Positions 41,376-50,372 of a stretch of DNA of 64,000 nucleotides are shown in pieces. The DNA is from Bacteroides intestinalis (lineage in GTDB: Bacteria > Bacteroidota > Bacteroidia > Bacteroidales > Bacteroidaceae): NCBI RefSeq assembly GCF_902364365.1, contig NZ_CABJDN010000003.1:1-64000 (forward strand), in the 5' to 3' direction. Every line of letters starts with the position of its first letter. Within the stretch, counting starts at the first letter, position 1. The translations under genes and the position numbers were made by a program. Below the pieces are notes generated by a model. It saw nothing but the letters and a program-made list of their open reading frames with translations, had not been told where the DNA came from and searched no databases.

Positions 41376-43354
41376 CCTTTCTTAAAAATGTAGATAGCAA
41401 ATGTATTGGGTTCGAGCTCTACATTCAGCACCTGTCCGTCGATAGAAACCGGAGTTTCCTGGGGCTGGATAGCAGATGGCTGTTCAATCGTATTATCTTT
41501 ATTAGGATCAGTTGAACGAAGCTTTATACAACGACCGTCAGACAATACATCTTGCTTCTTCAATCCTTCAAACTTCAATGATAAGGGCTGAGCTTTATCG
41601 GAAGTATTGGCTACTTTCACTATAATCTCTTTTTTATTTTTATCATAAACAGCACTTGCAAACAAGCCATTCTGTCCCTCAGTACCAGTTACAGGCTTTT
41701 TATCCATAGTAAGGGAAAGTACGTTGGTACCTTTATGGTGTCCGTAGAGTTGCTGAACATAGTAGCTTACAGTACGTACCAAGTTCAGATTATCAAACCA
41801 GATCATATCCGGACGCCATTGCCATCCTTCCACATGAGCAAACAGAGGAGCATAAGTAGCCATGTATACAATATCGGCATTACGTTCCAATCCTGTCATA
41901 AAAGCAGCTTCAAGCAAGGCAGCATTGAAATGGTTCCACTTCTTACCTTTACCATGACAAGCATATTCACCGGCAAATACTTTCGGACCTTTACGGTCAT
42001 AGTTATCATAACGTGTTCCCTGATTCAGGAACCAGTTCTCAGGACGATAGAAATGTTCATCCACCAGATCCACTTTCAGACGCTTCATTTCCGGCCACAA
42101 ATATTCAAACTGCTTTCCTTCAGAATCAGGTCCCGAACTTCCGATAATCTTGATATCGGGATAAACTTTACGGATAGCTTTAATAAATGGTTCGAGATGT
42201 TCCGGATATTCCGGTCCCCACTGCTCGTTACCTATACCAATGAATTTCAGGTTGAACGATGTAGGGTGTCCCATATCGGCACGCAATTTTCCCCATTTCG
42301 TGGTTACATCCCCATTGGCAAATTCTATCAGATCAAGAGCATCCTGCACATAGCTATCCAAATCGCAAACGGCCACATGTGCCTCTGCATCCGAATTCTG
42401 GAACTGACAAGCCAGACCGCAACTTAATACCGGCAACGGCTCTGCTCCTATTTCTTCCGAAAGTTGGAAAAATTCAAAGAATCCCAATCCGTAGCTTTGG
42501 AAATAATCGGGATAGAAACGATGTGGAAAAGTATATTCCCAACGGTTTTCATTCAAAGGACGGTTCTCTACCGGACCTACTGATTTCTTCCAATCATAAC
42601 GCGTAGCCAAATCCGTTCCTTCAACGATACATCCACCGGGGAAACGGAACACACCCGGCTTAATATCTGCTAAAGCTTGCGCAAGGTCTTTACGCAAACC
42701 ATTCTCATGCCCTTTCCATGTATCGACCGGAAAAAGAGAAACGTGTTCCAAATCGACTGTTCCCCCTGAAGCAAGGAAGATACGTAATGTTGACTTTGGA
42801 TCTGTTATGCCGGGCTTTAGGATAACCTGATATTTTTTCCATTCTTTGGAATCAATAGTCAATGTTGCTGTAGCGAAGGCATGATGTTCGCCCATTGATT
42901 TGGTATCTACCAACTCTACACGAATCTTTTCGGCTGTTCCTCCTTGTGGCAAACGTGCCCACACGGAAAAGCGATACTCTTCTCCGGCTTTTACACCGAT
43001 GCCAAAGAATCCTTCATTGTCGAGCCCGGTGTGCTTATGCGGATGCCCGGGATTGGACAAGCGAACATAATGAGGATTCTTCTCAAAAGGTCCGTCATCC
43101 TGCAAAGTCACATTGCCAAAAGTTTTCCATCCCATCAGATGTTGAGGGAATTCAAACGAACGGTTCTTCACCAATTCGGCGTACAATCCGCCATCAGCGG
43201 CATAGTTAATGTCCTCAAAGAACAACCCATACATAGTAGGCTGAATCTCTGCGCCTAATTTCTTGGTCTGTATCACAAACTCATTGGTTTGTGCCTGAAG
43301 CACCATACCCGCAGTAAGGGTCAGCGCTGCTAATAATCCAGTGTATCTTTTCAT
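41372..43354 (-). CDS. GH51 alpha-L-arabinofuranosidase (BT_0368-like)
   Basis: A 660-residue exported enzyme (signal peptide ends MVLQAQ). N-terminal region LFFEDINYAADGGLYAELV and a carbohydrate-binding-like beta-sandwich (about 75-210) precede the TIM barrel. Acid/base Glu is in GIGNEQWGPE (about 375) and the nucleophile Glu in VDEHFYRP (about 432). A C-terminal beta-sandwich follows. It releases terminal arabinofuranose in the periplasm. Confidence 0.92.
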   Translation of the reverse strand: MKRYTGLLAALTLTAGMVLQAQTNEFVIQTKKLGAEIQPTMYGLFFEDINYAADGGLYAELVKNRSFEFPQHLMGWKTFGNVTLQDDGPFEKNPHYVRLSNPGHPHKHTGLDNEGFFGIGVKAGEEYRFSVWARLPQGGTAEKIRVELVDTKSMGEHHAFATATLTIDSKEWKKYQVILKPGITDPKSTLRIFLASGGTVDLEHVSLFPVDTWKGHENGLRKDLAQALADIKPGVFRFPGGCIVEGTDLATRYDWKKSVGPVENRPLNENRWEYTFPHRFYPDYFQSYGLGFFEFFQLSEEIGAEPLPVLSCGLACQFQNSDAEAHVAVCDLDSYVQDALDLIEFANGDVTTKWGKLRADMGHPTSFNLKFIGIGNEQWGPEYPEHLEPFIKAIRKVYPDIKIIGSSGPDSEGKQFEYLWPEMKRLKVDLVDEHFYRPENWFLNQGTRYDNYDRKGPKVFAGEYACHGKGKKWNHFNAALLEAAFMTGLERNADIVYMATYAPLFAHVEGWQWRPDMIWFDNLNLVRTVSYYVQQLYGHHKGTNVLSLTMDKKPVTGTEGQNGLFASAVYDKNKKEIIVKVANTSDKAQPLSLKFEGLKKQDVLSDGRCIKLRSTDPNKDNTIEQPSAIQPQETPVSIDGQVLNVELEPNTFAIYIFKKG

Positions 43355-43380
43355 GGTTTCAAAATAAAAATTATAATTGA

Positions 43381-44868
43381 TTATTTAGTTCTTTTTCCCC
43401 ATACGGATCGCCCACGACTATCCAGACCAGTAAAGAGAACTGTTTCTGTTTCGTTCTCCCAGTCGTGCCCGGCAAACACAATCAGATTCTTCACCACTTC
43501 TCCGTCCAATGCCAGTTGTAAGGATTGGTCTTCTTTGGCAAAATCCCAGGTTCCTTTATTCTCTCCTAACTGTCCATCTTTCTCCAGATATAAGAAGTGG
43601 GACATATTCCATTCTTCATCTTGCAGTTCACCCTCGCCCCACAATATCTGTCCGGCTTCCAGTTGGCGTTCATACAGGGGTTCCTGTACACGGATAATTT
43701 CCCACTCGCCCACTAAATCCGCCGCAGAGAACTTCTGGGGATTACTACCTGCGTAGCGTTCAGGCGATACAACAGGCCAGCCATCTTTAGTGAAGAATAC
43801 TTGTCGCACATGGAGGTCCATCATCTGGTTTTGTGGTGACAAGCGCCCCTGATGAGCCATAAAATACTGTCCGTCATCTGAAGTGAACACCGCACAATGC
43901 GCAGTTCCCGCCCATCCCGGATGGTTCTTGAAACGGTAAGGAGCTGTTAATATAGGAAAGTTATTCGTCGTATCTTTCAACTCTTTGCCAAAGTAATCTA
44001 TGAACGGACCTTCCGCTTTGTCTGAACGTCCCACGCGCACATTGTAGGTGGTCATCAACGGATCGTAGGAAACAAACAGGAAATATTCTTTTAACTCAGG
44101 ATTATAAATAATCTCAGGCGCTTCCAGGTTATCCTTCGTATAGTTGGCACGACGGGCTGTCAAGTGCCCTCTATCTCCCTCTGTAAAAGGAAGTCCGGTT
44201 GCGGGATTCAACTCCACGCAATACAAGCCGCCAAAAAATGAACCATAGTGCATCCACCACTTCCCGTTCGAAGGATCTACAGTGATACTGGGATCAATGG
44301 CGTTCATGGCCGTCGTATCATCCGTCTTGACAACGCAGCCCGCCAACGTCCAGGGACCTTCAGGAGAATCAGATTCAGCCAATCCGATATAGGATGTCTT
44401 CCGCCCGAAAGCTGATACGCAATAATACAATCTATACTTATTATTATAAGGGATAATATACGGAGCCCATATATTCGTCGCCCCATGTCCATCGGCATGC
44501 GTACGCACCCACTCTACCGCTTCCTGCGGAATTTCAGGAAATGCCCATCCCATAAACTCCCAGTTCACCAGATCCTTGGAGCGCCTCATCTGAATAAATC
44601 CCAAAGGAACTCCCTTTTCTTTTGCTTCCTTACGGTTCTCCCGGAAAATGGCATCTGTAGAATATATATAATAATACTCACCTATCTTCCGGCACGACGG
44701 ATCATGCACATTGTAAGTTCCCCACGATTGATAATTCTCCATAGAAGACAAGGCGGAATAATCATCCGTCCACGGATTTGGTGAGGCGGCAGGCGCAAAT
44801 ACAGAGGAGGTGCAGCCTGCAAACAAGCTGCTCATCAGCACAACAGCTATAGATAACAAGTTTTTCAT
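43381..44868 (-). CDS. GH43 family endo-arabinanase-like lipoprotein (BT_0367-like)
   Basis: A 495-residue lipoprotein (lipobox LFAGC, Cys19). GH43 residues: base Asp56 (NVHDPSC), Asp192 (NAIDPSI) and acid Glu249 (NLEAPEIIY). After the propeller a C-terminal beta-barrel domain (about 385-495, WEIIRVQEPLYE to VWGKRTK) matches the extra domain of arabinanase-type GH43. First gene of the minus-strand GH43-GH51-GH43 operon, preceded by a -7 box and predicted HTCS operator. Lipid anchoring suggests surface or outer-membrane action. Confidence 0.87.
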   Translation of the reverse strand: MKNLLSIAVVLMSSLFAGCTSSVFAPAASPNPWTDDYSALSSMENYQSWGTYNVHDPSCRKIGEYYYIYSTDAIFRENRKEAKEKGVPLGFIQMRRSKDLVNWEFMGWAFPEIPQEAVEWVRTHADGHGATNIWAPYIIPYNNKYRLYYCVSAFGRKTSYIGLAESDSPEGPWTLAGCVVKTDDTTAMNAIDPSITVDPSNGKWWMHYGSFFGGLYCVELNPATGLPFTEGDRGHLTARRANYTKDNLEAPEIIYNPELKEYFLFVSYDPLMTTYNVRVGRSDKAEGPFIDYFGKELKDTTNNFPILTAPYRFKNHPGWAGTAHCAVFTSDDGQYFMAHQGRLSPQNQMMDLHVRQVFFTKDGWPVVSPERYAGSNPQKFSAADLVGEWEIIRVQEPLYERQLEAGQILWGEGELQDEEWNMSHFLYLEKDGQLGENKGTWDFAKEDQSLQLALDGEVVKNLIVFAGHDWENETETVLFTGLDSRGRSVWGKRTK

Positions 44869-44896
44869 ACTATCAGTAGATTATAAATTCTGAATG

Positions 44897-44904
44897 CAAA
44901 AATA
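44897..44904 (-). promoter_or_regulatory. -7 box of the GH43-GH51-GH43 operon
   Basis: TATTTTTG on minus matches TAnnTTTG, 28 bp before the ATG at 44868. Confidence 0.65.
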
Positions 44905-44923
44905 CGCCCGGACGGGCACGGGA

Positions 44924-44954
44924 AGGTGGACAAATGAATATTTGAGGTGGACAA
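44924..44954 (-). promoter_or_regulatory. Predicted HTCS operator, GH operon side
   Basis: On the minus strand TTGTCCACCT occurs twice (44945-44954 and 44924-44933), head to tail, 21 bp apart. The proximal copy ends 19 bp upstream of the -7 box. The same pair occurs before the sus operon. Confidence 0.75.
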
Positions 44955-45011
44955 TCAAGCAATTTATATCAAAAACAAGCGGTCGGATTTTAAACTTCAT
45001 GAATATTCTTC

Positions 45012-45019
45012 TAACTTTG
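45012..45019 (+). promoter_or_regulatory. -7 box of the PUL2 HTCS gene
   Basis: TAACTTTG matches TAnnTTTG, 20 bp before the ATG at 45040; it lies inside the longer frame, so the longer start is unlikely. Confidence 0.65.
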
Positions 45020-45039
45020 CCTTTAATTATGCAAATAAT

Positions 45040-48000
45040 ATGAAAAGACACAGCCTGTTACACCTTATTATTATATATACCAGTTTTATTATACCCGGTA
45101 TCTTGCAGGCGCAAGAACGTTTTACCGATCGGTATAATATCTCGTACATCACTATGGATGATGGACTTCCTTATAATTTTATCGACGATATTTATAAAGA
45201 TACCCGGGGCTTTCTGTGGATATCTACTTCCGGAGGAGGACTCTCACGCTATGACGGTTACGAATTCATTCATTTCAACCCCAATACTCCCCATTGCAAA
45301 CTCAAAAGCAATTTCATTCGGAATGTATACGAGGACAACTATCAGCGCCTTTGGATTGTGTCCGAAGGAGGCACGGACATTATTGATTTGTCGACCTTGC
45401 AATCCATCATCCCCAATGATCCCCAAGGGCTTCTGACAGATGTATTAAACCAGCCTGCCTATACCGTGATACTCGATTCACAGAATTGTATATGGCTGCA
45501 ATGCGGCAACGCACTCCACCGGATAACCTTCAACACAAAGGGAGACGTAGAAACCTTATCTACATTGACGCTGCCAGAGCTAACCGAACCGGATCTTGTA
45601 CTAAAAGATATCGATGAAGACGGGAAGATATGGACAGCAATAAACAGCACAATCTACAAGATCAGCCCGAACAATCAGGGGGGATTAGAGACAAATCATA
45701 TATCCGAAAAACTCACCTTCACGCCCGACATCTACCTGAGAGACATGCTGGCAAAGGAGAATGAAGTATGGATAGGCACACACATAGGGCTTTATCGCTA
45801 CAATAAAAACAACAATACGATAAAGATGTACGAGAACCTGCCCAATGACCCGAATTCCCTGTCACAAAACTATCTGACCAGCCTTGCCATCACCAATGAC
45901 AAACAACTGATTGCAGGGACACTTCGCGGCGCAAACATCTACAATCCTATAACAGACAACTTTGAGCGCCTTACTCATAACTCAACCGGCAACAGCCAGC
46001 TGAACAGCAATTTCATCAATTGCATAAAGGTAGACGGGAAGCATATATGGATCGGCACTGAAAGCGGAGGCATCAACAAACTTACCCCCAAACGTTTATT
46101 CATACACAACTACATACATGATAAAGAAAACCCATCAAGTCTGTCCGATAATCCGGTAAATACCATTTACGAGGATAAAGAAGGCAATTTATGGGTAGGC
46201 ACCGTAGAAGGGGGACTGAACCTGAAGAAACCGGATAAAGATCAGTTTGTGCATTACAGATGGGAACGTGGCGAAATAAGCCATAACTCCGTCAGCAGCC
46301 TCGAAACCGACAATCAGGGACGGCTATGGGTAGGTACCTGGGGCGGCGGAATCAATATCATGAACCCTAAAGCGCTGAACCGTCCGCAGCAAGTGATATT
46401 CACTCATCCGGAAACGGGATTTCCACTCTTTTTCATTGCAGTACTCATCTATGATTCTATCAATAATGGGATGTGGGTAGGTGCCAACCGGGGACTCTTT
46501 TTCTACGATATGGCAACCCAAAAGTTCATATCTCCTTTTGCCAACCATACAGCGGAAAACCTTCGCGACTGCCTGGGCGCCATCATCGATAAAGAAGATA
46601 AATTATGGATAGGCAGTACGGAAGGGGTATACATTGTAGACCTGCATTCCCGCTCCCCAAAATCAGAAAAGGGAGAGTTCCAATACCGGCATATCAACTA
46701 TAAACTGGATAACCCGCAATCAAAACTGATAGAGAAAATCCGCTGCTTCTGCCAAACAAAAGACGGAACCCTCTGGTTGGGAAGCAATGGATATGGCATT
46801 TATAAAAGAAAAGTCGACGGACAAGGCAAAGAAGAGTTTATTCCCTACACTACCTCCGAGGGCTTAATCAACAACAACGTCCGGAGCATGCAGGAAGGCA
46901 GCGACGGCAACATCTGGATAGGAACCAACAATGGACTGTCCTGTTATCACCCGGCAGAGAACCGCTTCACCAATTACACTAAACAAGACGGACTGCCCGA
47001 CGCCCAATTCTATTGGAATGCCTCATTTCATTCCTCAGACGGGACTCTCTATTTCGGCACTGTGGCAGGGCTTACTGCCATTGAAAGCAACTTCCCGTCT
47101 ACTGTTATCCAACCGGCCAACGTCAAGTTTACCCGGTTGAGAATCGGAAACCAGAATATTCTTCCCGGAAATAAATACCTGTCCCAGGACATTGCCGTTA
47201 CCCGGGAAATAGAGCTTCATGAGAAAGAGAAGTCTTTTTCACTGGAATTCTCAGCCCTGAATTTCGAACCGGACAATACAGCAACTTATAGCTACCGTCT
47301 GCTTGGTTTTGAAGATAAATGGATACAAGTACCCGGAAGCCGGCGTTTTGCCAGTTATACGAACCTGCGCCCGGGAACCTATACCCTGCAAGTGAAATAT
47401 ACTCCTGACGGAGGGGATGGAACGGAGAACATCACACAACTCAAAATCACCATCCTGCCCTACTTCTACAAAACCACCTGGTTTATATTACTACTTATCG
47501 GTGTGGCCTTGCTTGCCACCTGGCAGATCTACCAGTGGCGCATACGCAACTTCAAGCAACAAAGAGAATTGCTGCACCGCACCGTAGAAGAGCGTACCTA
47601 CCAGCTGGAACAGCAAAAGCAACTGTTGGAAAACCAGACGGAAGAGCTCTCCAGACAGAACAGGACACTGATACAACAAAATGAGAAGATTACCCGGCAA
47701 AAAGCCCAGTTAAGCCGCATGGCACGCAAAGTGCAGGAACTGACACTGGATAAGATTGCCTTCTTTACGAATATCACACATGAGTTCCGCACACCGATCA
47801 CCCTGATTATCGGTCCCATAGAGCGAGCCCTCAAGCTGAGTTATAATCCGCAGGTAATAGAGCAGTTGAACTTTGTGGAACGTAATTCCAAATACCTGCT
47901 GTCACTTGTCAATCAGTTGATGGACTTCCGGAAAGTAGAATCCGGGAAACTGGATATAGTCAAGTCCAAAGGTGATTTCATGAATTTCATGAATTCATTG

Positions 48001-49308
48001 CTTACGCCCTTCGAAGTTTTTGCGGGAGAACGGAATATTACAATAAAGCGCTATTTCCGCATGGAGAACCCCGAAATATACTATGATGAAGAAGCCATGC
48101 ATAAGGTTATCACCAACTTGTTGAGCAATGCCATTAAGTTCACCCCCGACGGTGGAAAGATATCCATATACATAGCCACGCTGCCGGCCAAAGAAGACCA
48201 GGAAGCAGCCCTTTATCTCTGCGTCAGTGACAACGGAACAGGCATCCCGGAACAAGACGCAGCGCAGATATTCAATCGCTTCTACCAATCGAAAAAGCAA
48301 GTGAAGTATCCCGTATACGGACAGACCGGCACAGGTATCGGCTTGTATCTTTGCAAACGCATCGTGACGATGCACAACGGAAAGATAACGGTCCGCAACA
48401 ACCATACATCCGGCAGTTCTTTCCGCATCCTGCTTCCGTTGTCGGAAGAAGAAGGCGTCAACAACAATATCATCCTTGAAAACAACATACAGCCGGCCCT
48501 ATCATCAACAGCCGACAGCGAGTTACCGAAAGAAAAAGTAGCTCTGACCATTCTGGTCGTTGAAGACAATGCAGATATGAGAGGATATATCCGCTCCGTC
48601 CTCCGCGACTACTACAATGTGCTCGAAGCTGCCAATGGTGCGGAAGCTCTTGAAGTATTGAACAATCAACCGGTAGATTTCATTGTCAGCGACCTGATGA
48701 TGCCAGTGATGGATGGCATTGAGCTGTCGCGGCGGGTGAAAGATACATTCACCAACTCACACATACCTTTCCTGATGCTAACCGCCAAAACATCTCCGGA
48801 AGCCCGGCTCGAAAGTTACCGCATAGGAGTGGACGAATATCTGCTTAAGCCTTTTGATGAGACTCTTTTATTAACCCGCATCGAGAACATACTGGAAAAT
48901 CGGAAACGCTACCAACGGCAATTCAAAGCAAGCATGGATGTGGAAGCACTGAATATAGAGGAGGAATCGGGAGACAAGAAGTTCATCAACCAGGTGATGG
49001 CAGTCATCAAAGAGCATTATAAAAACCCCTACTTTGAGGTCAGCGACTTCAGCGAAGCTGTCGGGGTAAGTAAAAGTTTGCTGAACAAGAAACTTCAAAG
49101 CCTCATCGGACAGTCGGCCGGGCAATTTATCCGCAATTACAGGCTTAATACCGCCCGGGAACTGATTCTCAAAAACCGGGAAACAAAGCAGATGAATATT
49201 GCGGAAATAGCGTACGAGGTGGGGTTCAATGATCCCAAATACTTTGCCCGCTGCTTTAGCAAGCAGTTCAACATGAAACCCAGTGAACTGTTGAATAACG
49301 AAGAATAA
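45040..49308 (+). CDS. Hybrid two-component system regulator (HTCS) of the arabinan PUL (BT_0366-like)
   Basis: A 1422-residue sensor-regulator. Signal sequence (MKRHSLLHL to ILQAQ); periplasmic propeller repeats (for example TRGFLWISTSGGGLSRYDG, EGNLWVGTVEGGL, QGRLWVGTWGGGI); Y_Y_Y domain; membrane segment (about 810-833); a Gln/Glu-rich coiled coil (about 840-905), longer than in the PUL1 HTCS; HisKA with His in FTNITHEFRTP (about 913); HATPase (SNAIKFTPDG, DNGTGIPEQD); receiver Asp in SDLMMPVMDG (about 1217); AraC HTH (IAEIAYEVGFNDPKYFARCF). The frame opens at 44947, but the -7 box and signal peptide support 45040. In B. thetaiotaomicron the counterpart senses arabino-oligosaccharides. Confidence 0.95.
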   Translation: MKRHSLLHLIIIYTSFIIPGILQAQERFTDRYNISYITMDDGLPYNFIDDIYKDTRGFLWISTSGGGLSRYDGYEFIHFNPNTPHCKLKSNFIRNVYEDNYQRLWIVSEGGTDIIDLSTLQSIIPNDPQGLLTDVLNQPAYTVILDSQNCIWLQCGNALHRITFNTKGDVETLSTLTLPELTEPDLVLKDIDEDGKIWTAINSTIYKISPNNQGGLETNHISEKLTFTPDIYLRDMLAKENEVWIGTHIGLYRYNKNNNTIKMYENLPNDPNSLSQNYLTSLAITNDKQLIAGTLRGANIYNPITDNFERLTHNSTGNSQLNSNFINCIKVDGKHIWIGTESGGINKLTPKRLFIHNYIHDKENPSSLSDNPVNTIYEDKEGNLWVGTVEGGLNLKKPDKDQFVHYRWERGEISHNSVSSLETDNQGRLWVGTWGGGINIMNPKALNRPQQVIFTHPETGFPLFFIAVLIYDSINNGMWVGANRGLFFYDMATQKFISPFANHTAENLRDCLGAIIDKEDKLWIGSTEGVYIVDLHSRSPKSEKGEFQYRHINYKLDNPQSKLIEKIRCFCQTKDGTLWLGSNGYGIYKRKVDGQGKEEFIPYTTSEGLINNNVRSMQEGSDGNIWIGTNNGLSCYHPAENRFTNYTKQDGLPDAQFYWNASFHSSDGTLYFGTVAGLTAIESNFPSTVIQPANVKFTRLRIGNQNILPGNKYLSQDIAVTREIELHEKEKSFSLEFSALNFEPDNTATYSYRLLGFEDKWIQVPGSRRFASYTNLRPGTYTLQVKYTPDGGDGTENITQLKITILPYFYKTTWFILLLIGVALLATWQIYQWRIRNFKQQRELLHRTVEERTYQLEQQKQLLENQTEELSRQNRTLIQQNEKITRQKAQLSRMARKVQELTLDKIAFFTNITHEFRTPITLIIGPIERALKLSYNPQVIEQLNFVERNSKYLLSLVNQLMDFRKVESGKLDIVKSKGDFMNFMNSLLTPFEVFAGERNITIKRYFRMENPEIYYDEEAMHKVITNLLSNAIKFTPDGGKISIYIATLPAKEDQEAALYLCVSDNGTGIPEQDAAQIFNRFYQSKKQVKYPVYGQTGTGIGLYLCKRIVTMHNGKITVRNNHTSGSSFRILLPLSEEEGVNNNIILENNIQPALSSTADSELPKEKVALTILVVEDNADMRGYIRSVLRDYYNVLEAANGAEALEVLNNQPVDFIVSDLMMPVMDGIELSRRVKDTFTNSHIPFLMLTAKTSPEARLESYRIGVDEYLLKPFDETLLLTRIENILENRKRYQRQFKASMDVEALNIEEESGDKKFINQVMAVIKEHYKNPYFEVSDFSEAVGVSKSLLNKKLQSLIGQSAGQFIRNYRLNTARELILKNRETKQMNIAEIAYEVGFNDPKYFARCFSKQFNMKPSELLNNEE

Positions 49309-49427
49309 GCCTTCATATACATAACGTATTATATCCGCATTAGAAGTGTTACATGTCCGATATATAGATGCTGCACGCTCATCCAAGTTAAGTAAATGAG
49401 TATAATTAGTTTATATAATGGGAGTAT

Positions 49428-49482
49428 CTGTCATGCTGAGTCCTCATCGCTTTTTCAGAGTGATTCCCACTCAGGATGACAG
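49428..49482. repeat. Hairpin with 14-bp arms, TGTCAT/GGATGACA type
   Basis: Arms 49428-49441 and 49469-49482 pair with a single mismatch around a 27-base loop. No T run follows. It resembles the dispersed TGTCATCCTGAGT-type repeats seen in many genomes (from memory). Confidence 0.7.
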
Positions 49483-49543
49483 AGAGTAACAGATAATATA
49501 AGCTAATTGCATGAGTACTTATACTAGAGAGTTCTTCGCGAAT

Positions 49544-49654
49544 TTGCCAGCACTCCAGCACAGATGTACCTCAAACCCTTTATTGATCGGCATTTCACGG
49601 TGTGCTGGCAACCTGAAAATTAGTGCTGGCAAACAGTTTGCCAGCACTAATTTT
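49544..49654. repeat. Cluster of four alternating GTGCTGGCAA repeats
   Basis: TTGCCAGCAC occurs on plus at 49544-49553 and 49638-49647 and inverted (GTGCTGGCAA) at 49602-49611 and 49623-49632. The last two sit in a perfect 18-bp stem (49616-49633 with 49637-49654, 3-base loop) that could also end the HTCS transcript, though only four T follow. Confidence 0.8.
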
Positions 49655-49836
49655 GCAGCGAATGTTTACAATATTCAAACCTATCTAACTGATTGATAGC
49701 GAGTAGAGCAATAATTGCCAAATGGAGCTTTCCTGCACGAATCTATACGAAAAACGCATCATTTTAACTCTTTTTCACCCTTTTTGCGGGTGATTTCCCG
49801 CAGACCTCGCAAAAGTCTCCGCGCATACCGTCTTCT

Positions 49837-49976
49837 GTTCCAGCAGGCGACACCGACTGTTTCAATAGGTGAAACACTTTGTTTCATTGCTTGAAACACT
49901 TTGTTTCACACCGAGAAACACTCTGTTTCACACCGAGAAACACTTTGTTTCAACAGGCGAAACATTTTGTGTCACA
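49837..49976. repeat. Array of 22-bp inverted-repeat units (array B)
   Basis: Five clear units start at 49859, 49881, 49903, 49925 and 49947, with a degenerate one before (49837) and a partial one after (from 49969). Layout: left arm GTTTCA, 5-base variable spacer (ATAGG, TTGCT, CACCG, CACCG, ACAGG), right arm near TGAAAC, 5-base linker near ACTTT. Spacers vary while arms and linkers are held. Same 6-5-6-5 geometry as array A. Confidence 0.88.
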
Positions 49977-50253
49977 GTTTTTTCAATTTCCTTACACTAC
50001 GTGATTGATAGGATAAATATATCGTCGCCGTTGCAACTATAGCAAGCTGCATTTTCATATCATGCGAAAAAAGTAAGTATGCGATGCCGGCAAATAGCAA
50101 GTCATCTTAAACTTCCGGTCTATGCATTCAATCATTTGTATTAGCCTAAATAATTCATAAGGTTTTAAGGAGTTACGTACGAATATCTATATAAAAAGAT
50201 CCCATATAAGTCAAATATTATAATAATTGTAGTTTCTACACTCAAATACTCGT

Positions 50254-50284
50254 TTGTCCACCTCTAAAATTCGTTTGTCCACCT
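50254..50284 (+). promoter_or_regulatory. Predicted HTCS operator, sus operon side
   Basis: TTGTCCACCT at 50254-50263 and 50275-50284, head to tail with a 21-bp period; the wider repeat TCGTTTGTCCACCTCT is identical in both copies (50250-50265, 50271-50286). It ends 17-19 bp before the -7 box. Confidence 0.78.
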
Positions 50285-50303
50285 CTGTAAGCATGTTTGA
50301 GCG

Positions 50304-50311
50304 TACTTTTG
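50304..50311 (+). promoter_or_regulatory. -7 box of the PUL2 sus operon
   Basis: TACTTTTG matches TAnnTTTG, 61 bp before the first ATG. Confidence 0.65.
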
Positions 50312-50372
50312 CATCACTACTTAACATCTGGGAAGTAGAATAACTAATTGTTAAACCAATAATATCTGTATT

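Larger units (their letters stand above)
49309..50372. other. 1064-bp intergenic region upstream of the PUL2 sus operon
   Basis: No ORF is convincing. From left to right it holds a TGTCAT...ATGACA hairpin (49428-49482), a family of GTGCTGGCAA inverted repeats (49544-49654), the 22-bp array B (49837-49976), two HTCS operator copies (50254-50284) and a -7 box (50304-50311). A repeat-dense region like this is unusual between a regulator and its target operon. Confidence 0.7.

Noticed and set aside
41735..42427. Plus-strand ORF of 230 codons inside GH51
   Set aside because: It lies opposite the conserved catalytic core of GH51 and has no domain features.
44947..45039. N-terminal extension of the PUL2 HTCS
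   Set aside because: The extra 31 residues precede the signal peptide and the -7 box lies within them.
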